Shown: one piece after another, positions 26,799 through 32,814 of the stretch
How the letters are laid out: each line of letters begins with the position of its first letter
Position numbering within the stretch: the first letter of the stretch is position 1
Assembly (NCBI GenBank): GCA_964652585.1
Contig: CAZZDA010000001.1
Location: 1 to 56,859, forward strand
Reading direction: 5' to 3'
Origin: CAZZDA01 sp964652585
GTDB lineage: Bacteria; Patescibacteriota; Patescibacteriia; UBA1544
DNA length: 56,859 nt
Notes under the pieces: model-generated
Database searches by the model: none
What the model saw: only the letters and a program-made list of their open reading frames with translations
Told to the model about the DNA's origin: nothing
Translations under genes and position numbers: made by a program

Positions 26799-26829
26799 GC
26801 CTCACTCACATTGTGGGGCTCTTTTTTTA
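26799..26829 (+). terminator. Terminator of the lipoprotein gene
   Basis: gcctcac-tcacatt-gtggggc followed by tc and seven T. Confidence 0.75.
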
Positions 26830-26910
26830 TTCTAAAAAGTGCAAGTTGCTTTTTTGTTTTCTGTTACTTCGACTGGGGTGAAACGGAGAAATCTCTTCTT
26901 TGGTTGTAGA

Positions 26911-27124
26911 GGGATTCCTCCGCTCGTCTTCGCCTCGGTCGGAATGACAGAATGGGAAAGCTCATTCAGAATGACAAAGTGTGTATGGATTCCCGATCAG
27001 GTCGGGAATGACATGTTTTTTTAATGTTTCAATGTTGCGATTCTTTCTCTTGTCATTCCCGATTTAGTCGGGAATCTAGAATCTTTTTTCTATTGTATGG
27101 ATTCCCGCCTGCGCGGGAATGACA
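26911..27124. repeat. Cluster of ATTCC-type palindromic repeats in the intergenic spacer
   Basis: The 356-bp spacer between the lipoprotein and the next gene holds four copies: 26911-26950 (ggattcctccgctcg to ggtcggaatgacag), 26987-27013 (ggattcccgatcaggtcggg), 27051-27077 (tgtcattcccgatttagtcg) and 27099-27124 (ggattcccgcctgcgcggg). Arms are ATTCCCG/CGGGAAT with changing centres. No gene is seen in it. Confidence 0.85.
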
Positions 27125-27132
27125 TTAAGATA

Positions 27133-27954
27133 TTAAGAAGAAACCGTATCCAAAAACATTTGCTTCAATTGTTCATTGGTTAATTGATCAAGAATATCCG
27201 CTCCTACGCCTTGTTGTGCCAGCAATTCCCGCAGTTGCGCGCCGGTGAGTGTTTCCAGTGGATTTGCCGCTGCGCTACCGCCTTCTGTTGTACCAAGACC
27301 TGTGAGTGTTTGTTGATAGATCTCTAAAACCTCATCATCAGTCATTTGTTCAACCAACGCGGGATCCGCTCCTGACTGGAGCAGTAAGTCACGAATTTGC
27401 TGTGGAGTTGCAATGCCGCTCAAAATATCTGCCTCTATTCCTCCGGGTTGCGGCTGTCCGCCCGCTTCACCCGTACCTATACCGGGAAAGGTAAAATCTT
27501 CTTCTCCCGTGCTGGTATCTGCGTCCGGATTATCTAAGAATCCGCCAAAACAATTTTGTCCCGCGGGACAATTAGGATCATTACCGCTGTCAACCTCTTG
27601 CTTATCATTATACCCATCGGAATCCGTGTCCGTTAAGTACGGGCTGGTACCATAAATATCCAGCTCTTCTTTATCGCTCAAACCATCACCGTCTGTGTCC
27701 TTCAGCGCGTCCAAGTCACCAGTGAGCGGCTGCTGCAAATTATTCAATTCATCTTTGAGCGGTGTGATATCTCCATTTTGTAAAGGAACCGTAATGCGAT
27801 TTTTCAATTCCACAACACTGAGTGCGACAGCAAACACGCCAAGTAATAACAATGCACCCGCCAACAGTAATTGTTTTGGCGTGTACGGCTTCGGCGCGTC
27901 ATCTTTTTGTAAAAGCGCCTCGGTAAGCGTATCTTCATAGATGTTTTTTGCCAT
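27133..27954 (-). CDS. Membrane-anchored protein with thrombospondin type 3-like calcium repeats
   Basis: 273 residues. The N-terminal ~28 residues are cytoplasmic, one helix follows (about 29-50, LLLAGALLLLGVFAVALSVV), then two Asp-rich repeats (DTDGDGLSDKEE and DTDSDGYNDKQE, about 93-125) typical of calcium-binding TSP3 repeats. The C-terminal half has a repeated short helical motif (QIRDLLLQSGADPALVEQM, then QLRELLAQQGVGADILDQL). Such proteins are frequent surface components in Patescibacteria. It stands alone between the repeat cluster and ksgA. Function is unknown. Confidence 0.8.
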   Translation of the reverse strand: MAKNIYEDTLTEALLQKDDAPKPYTPKQLLLAGALLLLGVFAVALSVVELKNRITVPLQNGDITPLKDELNNLQQPLTGDLDALKDTDGDGLSDKEELDIYGTSPYLTDTDSDGYNDKQEVDSGNDPNCPAGQNCFGGFLDNPDADTSTGEEDFTFPGIGTGEAGGQPQPGGIEADILSGIATPQQIRDLLLQSGADPALVEQMTDDEVLEIYQQTLTGLGTTEGGSAAANPLETLTGAQLRELLAQQGVGADILDQLTNEQLKQMFLDTVSS

Positions 27955-28082
27955 TGTGGAAAAAGCTAAAAGTAGTATACCATGAAGTTGACATTCCTGA
28001 CACCATCATGTGTAAAAATCTTTTTATAGTATACCACAAATTTCTCATAACTCACAACTTGGAACTCAGAACTTTTAAATCC

Positions 28083-28934
28083 TTAAACATTGCAATTTTT
28101 AGATTCACGAAGTTTCAAGGACTTCGTAAGTTGTATCCAATCCTTTACCGAAAGTTCTTGAGCTCTTATGGTAGAAGAAAATCCTACATTCTTTACCATC
28201 GCATCCGCTTCGCTAACCGAAACATGCAATCCGGCACTTAAATTATTTTTCAACTGTTTTCGCCGAGCGGCAAAGCCAATACGTACAATTTGAAAAAGTT
28301 TTTTTTCTTCTTGCACGTTGAGTGGCAATGTTCTTTTCATTCGTAATCGCACCACAGCAGAGTCAACATTCGGTTGTGGATAAAAACTTGTCCTCGGTAC
28401 GGTAAAAAGATACTGCACTTCCATATAATATTGTACCGCTACCGCTATGATACTCATTGCACCCGCCTGCGCGGTAATACGTTCTGCGACTTCTTTTTGA
28501 AGCATGAGCGTCATTTCACTTGGCTTTGATGCAATTTCCCCAACAAACTTTTTTAAGAATTTTCCGGTTATTTGATAGGGTAGATTCGCAACTACCTTAT
28601 AGCCTTTATTTTCCAGCCCGAGTTCTTCCGGAGACATTTTTAAAATATCGTTGTTGACCACTTCTACTTTATTTAGGTGTTGGACACCTAAATATTCCGA
28701 AAGTTTTTTATCCATCTCTACCACTATCACTTTGCCGGCTTTGTGCGTAAGTCGCTCTGTGAGCACGCCAAAACCTCCGCCCACTTCCAATATTGTATCA
28801 CCTGACGTTACACCAGCTTCACGCATAAGACGATCCAGTACTTGTGCATCAACCAAAAAACATTGACCGGACTTCTTATCCGGCCGTACACCAAGCTTCT
28901 TGCAGAGTTGTTGTGTGTGTTCTAAAAGGGTCAT
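28083..28934 (-). CDS. rsmA: 16S rRNA dimethyladenosine transferase RsmA/KsgA
   Basis: 283 residues from ATG 28934. The SAM-binding motif ILEVGGGFGVLTERL (about 45-59) and the catalytic NLPYQI motif (about 115) define the family, which dimethylates two adjacent adenosines in helix 45 of 16S rRNA during 30S assembly. QCFLV stands in the usual N-terminal conserved segment. A 23-bp palindrome (28671-28693) is translated in frame at about residues 80-88 (LGVQHLNKV), in a loop after the acidic residue of motif II. ATG 28934 is preferred over the TTG two codons earlier. Confidence 0.95.
   Translation of the reverse strand: MTLLEHTQQLCKKLGVRPDKKSGQCFLVDAQVLDRLMREAGVTSGDTILEVGGGFGVLTERLTHKAGKVIVVEMDKKLSEYLGVQHLNKVEVVNNDILKMSPEELGLENKGYKVVANLPYQITGKFLKKFVGEIASKPSEMTLMLQKEVAERITAQAGAMSIIAVAVQYYMEVQYLFTVPRTSFYPQPNVDSAVVRLRMKRTLPLNVQEEKKLFQIVRIGFAARRKQLKNNLSAGLHVSVSEADAMVKNVGFSSTIRAQELSVKDWIQLTKSLKLRESKNCNV
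28671..28693. repeat. Small palindrome in frame inside rsmA
   Basis: atttaggtgt-tgg-acacctaaat, 10-bp arms around a 3-base centre. It shares aggtgt/acacct with the palindrome at 14642-14668. Confidence 0.7.
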
Positions 28935-28968
28935 GCACAATAACGAAGTTGTTGAACACTTTGGTTAT

Positions 28969-30141
28969 TTATTTTTTTAGCAACATGTACAAGAGTGACA
29001 TAACGCCTGCGGTTATAAAGGAAATGGTCCAAAAATTATCACTGCCTCCCATTGCAAGAAGTGCTAACAGTATCACCGACATTGCAACTATCTTTCCCGC
29101 CACCAAACTCATTTCAAAAAAAACAACTCGCTTCATTGGACTTCCATGATTCGCATGCGTATACGTTATCGCCATTTGCGGTACGCGCGTTAAATGATCA
29201 GAAACTTGATACAGCATTTCTACAAAAAACACGCCACCAGCGCCTCGCGTAAAAATACGGGTGAACCACGACAAACTTTTGACGATAGAGCCGAAACGTA
29301 AAACCGATTGCCGATTGTATCGGTCGCTTAGTTTTCCCACGTACAGTACCGCGGCTGTGGAGATAAGTGTCGCGAGTGCAACCAATGATCCAACCGATAA
29401 ATAATCCTGTCCCACTGCCAAGAAAATAAATACCGGCCACAAGAACTGATACACCAACTCTTCTCCATAGCCCATATACGAGAACAGTGCACGGCGGTTA
29501 TCGCGACGCACAAGACGCTTGTACGAGTCTTTGTAGGAAAAATCTGTCGGAGTAAATTGTTCCGGTGTTTTGAGAAGTGGTATATTGGATGCCAAAATAC
29601 AAAAAGAGGCAACAATAAACAACACCGGAAAGCCGGTAAATTCAAGAATAAGCCCTCCGACCACTGGTCCAATGATAGTAGTAATATTATTAAGCGCTAT
29701 GAGATTGCTAATTTCCCTGCCACGCTCGCCATCCACGCTAAACCGCGCGAAGTCCGCGTTATACCCTTGCCAATAAAGCATTTTCTGCACGATAAGCATT
29801 ACTACCGCTACACCAATAAACAACGAGTGAATAGAAATGGCAAAAAGGGAGAGGTAGTAGAGTATCAGGAATGGTGTTGAAAAAAGAATGCCATGCTCAT
29901 AGCCTTTTTTACGCGCGATCTTTGCGCCCAGCGGCATGACAAAAAAATAGCCAACGTAGATGACAAGGTAAAATCCGACTATAGCCGGCAAACTAAATCC
30001 TTGTTTATAAAGATAGAGCGGTTCAAAAAGACCAACAGCAGCCACCGCAAAGTTCATGATCATGACCGAGGTGTAGAGCTCTTTGACCTGCGAGGTTGAC
30101 TTGCTTGCGAAGTAGGATTTGAAATAGGAATTGAATATCAT
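28969..30141 (-). CDS. Major facilitator superfamily transporter
   Basis: 390 residues with about 11-12 predicted membrane helices. The cytoplasmic loop after helix 2 reads GAKIARKKGYEHG and the loop after helix 8 YVGKLSDRYNRQS, both in the position and style of MFS motif A (GxxxDRxxR). Substrate cannot be told. A set of palindromes lies in the 190-bp upstream spacer (30210-30227 and 30251-30282). The gene lies 28 bp before rsmA on the same strand and could be cotranscribed. Confidence 0.88.
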   Translation of the reverse strand: MIFNSYFKSYFASKSTSQVKELYTSVMIMNFAVAAVGLFEPLYLYKQGFSLPAIVGFYLVIYVGYFFVMPLGAKIARKKGYEHGILFSTPFLILYYLSLFAISIHSLFIGVAVVMLIVQKMLYWQGYNADFARFSVDGERGREISNLIALNNITTIIGPVVGGLILEFTGFPVLFIVASFCILASNIPLLKTPEQFTPTDFSYKDSYKRLVRRDNRRALFSYMGYGEELVYQFLWPVFIFLAVGQDYLSVGSLVALATLISTAAVLYVGKLSDRYNRQSVLRFGSIVKSLSWFTRIFTRGAGGVFFVEMLYQVSDHLTRVPQMAITYTHANHGSPMKRVVFFEMSLVAGKIVAMSVILLALLAMGGSDNFWTISFITAGVMSLLYMLLKK

Positions 30142-30209
30142 GTCTGTACTATATCAGATTTTAGAGAACGCTGGAATAGAAAGAATTGTAATAGTAAAAA
30201 AGTTTACAA

Positions 30210-30282
30210 ACAATCCATATGGATTGTACTCTGAGTAGCGGTAATAAAGTGCTCATAATCTGACGGCCGTCAGATTATGAGC
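30210..30282. promoter_or_regulatory. Two perfect palindromes upstream of the MFS gene
   Basis: acaatccatatggattgt (18 bp, 30210-30227) and a 32-bp perfect palindrome at 30251-30282 made of two 16-bp arms (gctcataatctgacgg and its complement) with no spacer. Both lie between tsaC and the MFS gene, within 140 bp of its start. They may be operators or a terminator for tsaC; there is no clear T-run. Confidence 0.6.
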
Positions 30283-30333
30283 AAGACATACTATTCACTT
30301 ATCCACTCTTTATTTTCTACTTCTTGCCATTTA

Positions 30334-31065
30334 CTATCTCCCTCTCTGTACACCAAACTTTATGACGCCTTGGCGAAGAATGGTTATCACGCCGTCGTCT
30401 TCCACTTTCGCAATAGTTGATGCTTTTTTTCGTGGGAGCGTGCCGCCGTCAATATAGAAGTCAGGATTGTCTTTTTTATTGTCATTCCCACTCATGTCAA
30501 ACATCGGATGTTTGACAAAGGTGGAGGGAGTGATTATTGGTGCGTTGTCGCCAAATTGTTTTTTGACCGCGGTAATAGTGTAGCACATAGGTTTTCCGGA
30601 AATGTTCGCACTGGTTGCGATAAGTGGTTTGCCTATTTTTTTAGAAAATTTGCGGGCAATAATATTATCCGGCACACGAATGGCAATAGCACCACCTGTC
30701 ATTCCGAGTCCATTCGACAAGCTCAGGATAAACTCCGCCGAGGAATCCCTTTCTTTAGATACAAGGGATCCCTCCGCTCGTCCGCTTATCAGCGTACTCG
30801 GTCGGGATGACAGAATGGGGTGATATTCCTCCCTCAAAGGAAGAATGAGGGTTAGGGGGCCGGGCCAGTGTTGTTTTGCCAGCTTTTTTGCTGTAGGTGA
30901 AAAGACACAATACTTTTCCGCCATAGCAAATGACGCCGCAATCCATGGAAAGGGCTTGTTGTTCGGTCGGCCTTTTATTTTTGCAATACGTTTATGTACT
31001 TCTGGATCAAATGCATCGCCCCCAATTGCGTACGCAGTGTCAGTTGGGTATATAATAATTTTCAT
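30334..31065 (-). CDS. tsaC: Threonylcarbamoyl-AMP synthase (Sua5/YrdC/TsaC family) with inserted repeats
   Basis: 243 residues. Family motifs are in order: PTDTAYAIGG (8-17), KGRPNNKPF (31-39), WPGPLTLILP (67-76), then after an unusual insertion IAIRVPDN and TSANISGKP. The enzyme makes threonylcarbamoyl-adenylate from threonine, bicarbonate and ATP for the t6A37 tRNA modification. Between LILP and the AIAIRVP strand lie about 44 residues encoded by an ATTCC-type repeat pair (30696-30813). A second short palindrome (30495-30517) falls near the C-terminal third. Both keep the frame open, so the protein may be functional with surface loops. Confidence 0.92.
   Translation of the reverse strand: MKIIIYPTDTAYAIGGDAFDPEVHKRIAKIKGRPNNKPFPWIAASFAMAEKYCVFSPTAKKLAKQHWPGPLTLILPLREEYHPILSSRPSTLISGRAEGSLVSKERDSSAEFILSLSNGLGMTGGAIAIRVPDNIIARKFSKKIGKPLIATSANISGKPMCYTITAVKKQFGDNAPIITPSTFVKHPMFDMSGNDNKKDNPDFYIDGGTLPRKKASTIAKVEDDGVITILRQGVIKFGVQRGR
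30495..30517. repeat. Small palindrome in frame inside tsaC
   Basis: tgtcaaacatc-g-gatgtttgaca, 11-bp arms around one base. It lies next to a gtcattccc half-site (30481-30489), suggesting a second repeat insertion in this gene. Confidence 0.65.
30696..30813. repeat. ATTCC-type repeat inserted in frame in tsaC
   Basis: Starts ctgtcattccgag and ends ggtcgggatgacag, which are inverted. Inside are tccattcgacaagctcagga and gatccctccgctcg segments that recur elsewhere (41621-41651; 26911-26950). It encodes an insertion between two conserved segments of the enzyme. Confidence 0.8.
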
Positions 31066-31084
31066 GTCGTCTTACTATATTACA

Positions 31085-31107
31085 AACCCCGCGATAGAGC
31101 GGGGTTA
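31085..31107 (-). terminator. Terminator after the VirB2-like gene
   Basis: On the minus strand aaccccgc-tctatc-gcggggtt is followed by TGTAATA; the T-run is short, so this is a weak or processing hairpin. Confidence 0.55.
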
Positions 31108-31147
31108 CTTTAATTACTTCACACCTGCTATAAGAACAAGAATATTT

Positions 31148-32083
31148 TTACTCACACTGCTTTTGTAATACAGCAACACGAAATCCATAACCACATTTGC
31201 CAGTATTACAGTCTGCATTTTCATCACATTTATCGCCAATATTCCCTTTGGTTCTGCAACAACCAGCATATTGTTGCTGTCCAGGTTTAGCACCTAAAAT
31301 ATCACATCGCTCTGCCATATTACATATATATGCGGAATCACTGCACTGACTATCATTATTATCTGTACATGCTTTGCTTTGCCCCGCTAGCGTTCCTTTA
31401 CAAAATGGTTGCTCTGTGCAACTGCCCGAAGATCCATCACATCGCCAGTTGCTAGGAAGATTTAATGCTGCAGGTGAACAAGTTTCTTGAGTAATACCTC
31501 TAGTTGCAACGTCTTGTATACCTGATATTTCCTTACACTGTGTTTCGGTGTATGGACCTTTTGCAGTATTGTAATCAATTCTACATACACAACAATTACT
31601 AACCACATCTTTTCTATTTATATCTGTAACCCCTATAGGTCCTAAAGTTACCAAGTCAGGACTTATGGTATTTAAAATAATAAATGACGCGAGGAGAAGC
31701 ACCATACCGGAAATTGCGCCAGTGATGTACTCCTTTGCTTTGCCGATACGTTCCATACTCCCACCGGAAGTGAGCCACATGATACCGCCGTACATCATCA
31801 TGATCACTGCCAAAATTGCGGTGCCGGGAACCGCGAAATTGAAAAAGGCAGAGATGTAGTCGCCGATGAGGGAATCTGAAACTTCTACATTACTTCCTTC
31901 AGAAAATCTTCCTGATCCGGGAATAGATATTCGAGGGCTAAATTTTAATGCATCAGCCGCAAAAACCGCAAGAGGAGATAGTAGAAAAAAAGCAACCATA
32001 AAAACAAGTGCCAGTTTATGGAAAGGGATTCCTCCACTTCGGTCGGAATGACAGTATGTTTGTTTTACTCCAAGTTTCGCCAT
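31148..32083 (-). CDS. VirB2/TrbC-like pilin with cysteine-rich C-terminal domain
   Basis: About 311 residues from ATG 32083. The signal sequence (LALVFMVAFFLLSPLAVFA) is followed by about 30 residues and two long hydrophobic helices (about 74-100 and 113-140) separated by GGSMERIGKAKEYI, the TrbC/VirB2 pattern. The remaining ~170 residues have about 20 cysteines in short C-x-C units like those of the giant protein at 16372. An ATTCC repeat (32025-32053) is translated just upstream of the signal h-region, giving an odd N-region. The frame extends to ATG 32188 and 32239 through another palindromic element, so the true start is uncertain. Likely pilus or surface component of the secretion system. 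Confidence 0.8.
   Translation of the reverse strand: MAKLGVKQTYCHSDRSGGIPFHKLALVFMVAFFLLSPLAVFAADALKFSPRISIPGSGRFSEGSNVEVSDSLIGDYISAFFNFAVPGTAILAVIMMMYGGIMWLTSGGSMERIGKAKEYITGAISGMVLLLASFIILNTISPDLVTLGPIGVTDINRKDVVSNCCVCRIDYNTAKGPYTETQCKEISGIQDVATRGITQETCSPAALNLPSNWRCDGSSGSCTEQPFCKGTLAGQSKACTDNNDSQCSDSAYICNMAERCDILGAKPGQQQYAGCCRTKGNIGDKCDENADCNTGKCGYGFRVAVLQKQCE
32025..32053. repeat. ATTCCTCC/GGTCGGAAT repeat in the pilin N-terminus
   Basis: ggattcctccacttcggtcgg followed by aatgacag, same family as 26911-26950 and 32780-32808. Translated in frame before the signal helix. Confidence 0.75.
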
Positions 32084-32088
32084 TAGAC

Positions 32089-32143
32089 GCTCTAAGCTTC
32101 GCAGGTGTCGGACACCCAAGAGGGTGGACGACACCTTTAGAGC
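32089..32143. repeat. GCTCTAAGCTTCGCAGGTGTCG palindromic element (copy 1)
   Basis: 55 bp: outer arms gctctaa/tttagagc, inner aggtgtcg/cgacacct, with a cacccaagagggtg centre. Flanking aagtttcgc (32072-32080) and gcgaaactt (32156-32164) extend the inverted symmetry. The related copy is at 35979-36037. It lies upstream of, or within, the pilin reading frame. Confidence 0.75.
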
Positions 32144-32198
32144 GGCTAAAAGAAAGCGAAACTTTATTTTTTTACAAAATGAAAGCATGAAAAATATT

Positions 32199-32471
32199 TT
32201 ATTTTTTCGCCCATTTGGCATAGTCGTCATGGCTGCCAATATTTATAAGTAGGACATGGTTTTCTTCTTCAAATACAAAAAGCGCACGATAACCATCTCT
32301 CAAATAAAACGCATAGTATAAATCCAAGTTGCCGCGCAGTTTGTGCGTATTCAGTGAGAGATCAAAGGGATCACGAAAGAATACACTGATTCGCTTGTCA
32401 AAATCATTCCTGATAAGAGATGGTAATTTTTTGTATGAGCGTTTGAAACGGGATGTTATCTCAATGCGCAT
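32199..32471 (-). CDS. RelE/ParE-superfamily mRNA-interferase-like toxin
   Basis: 90 residues from ATG 32471. MRIEITSRFKRSYKKLP and the pattern LRGNLDLYYAFYLRDGYRALFVFEEENHVLLINIGSHDDYAK match the YafQ/RelE-type toxin fold, including the basic N-terminal helix and the C-terminal GSHDDY where a catalytic His/Tyr is expected. Toxins of this class cleave mRNA on the ribosome. It follows the antitoxin gene by 7 bp. The reading frame is open to 32537 but the extension overlaps the antitoxin. The pair appears complete. Confidence 0.85.
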   Translation of the reverse strand: MRIEITSRFKRSYKKLPSLIRNDFDKRISVFFRDPFDLSLNTHKLRGNLDLYYAFYLRDGYRALFVFEEENHVLLINIGSHDDYAKWAKK

Positions 32472-32478
32472 AGTATAA

Positions 32479-32718
32479 CTATGAGCGCAATTCTTTAACA
32501 AGAGATTTCGCAGAAGAAAACGACTTTGTTTTCCCAAGCGCGCGATGGAGGCGTGCTTCTGCTACCATTTCATCTATGGTGTTTGGTTCGTTCAGCTTTT
32601 TAAGCGCGGATACATCAATCTCACACACAATCTTTTTACCTCGCGTGGTTTTGTATAAACACCTAAGCGCGGTTAATGGCAGTGTTACCGCCGCAGGTTT
32701 TGTTGTTCTTATAGACAT
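32479..32718 (-). CDS. Antitoxin of the RelE-type pair
   Basis: 79 residues. The C-terminal half (IDEMVAEARLHRALGKTKSF and on) is the short helical toxin-binding region seen in RelB/Phd-like antitoxins; the N-terminal half (MSIRTTKPAAVTLPLTA) is basic and may be a rearranged DNA-binding part. Being upstream of the toxin with a 7-bp gap is the usual order. The assignment relies on the partner and on size. An ATTCC repeat (32780-32808) lies in the spacer to leuS. Confidence 0.72.
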   Translation of the reverse strand: MSIRTTKPAAVTLPLTALRCLYKTTRGKKIVCEIDVSALKKLNEPNTIDEMVAEARLHRALGKTKSFSSAKSLVKELRS

Positions 32719-32779
32719 ATATTGTATAGGTTAGATATCATGATTGTAACACGAAAAGGAAGAATGTGCAAAAAAAAAG

Positions 32780-32808
32780 AGATTCCTCCGCTTCGGTCGG
32801 AATGACAG
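32780..32808. repeat. ATTCCTCC/GGTCGGAAT repeat
   Basis: agattcctccgcttcggtcgg plus aatgacag, directly after the leuS stop codon (32815). Family of 26911-26950. Confidence 0.75.
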
Positions 32809-32814
32809 AAAGAG

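Noticed and set aside
26438..26809. 123-codon minus-strand open frame opposite the lipoprotein
   Set aside because: The plus-strand frame has a promoter, Shine-Dalgarno, lipobox signal peptide and terminator; the minus frame has none.
26911..27124. CRISPR array
   Set aside because: The copies are palindromic, in mixed orientation, with irregular spacing and different centres, so they are interspersed repeats.
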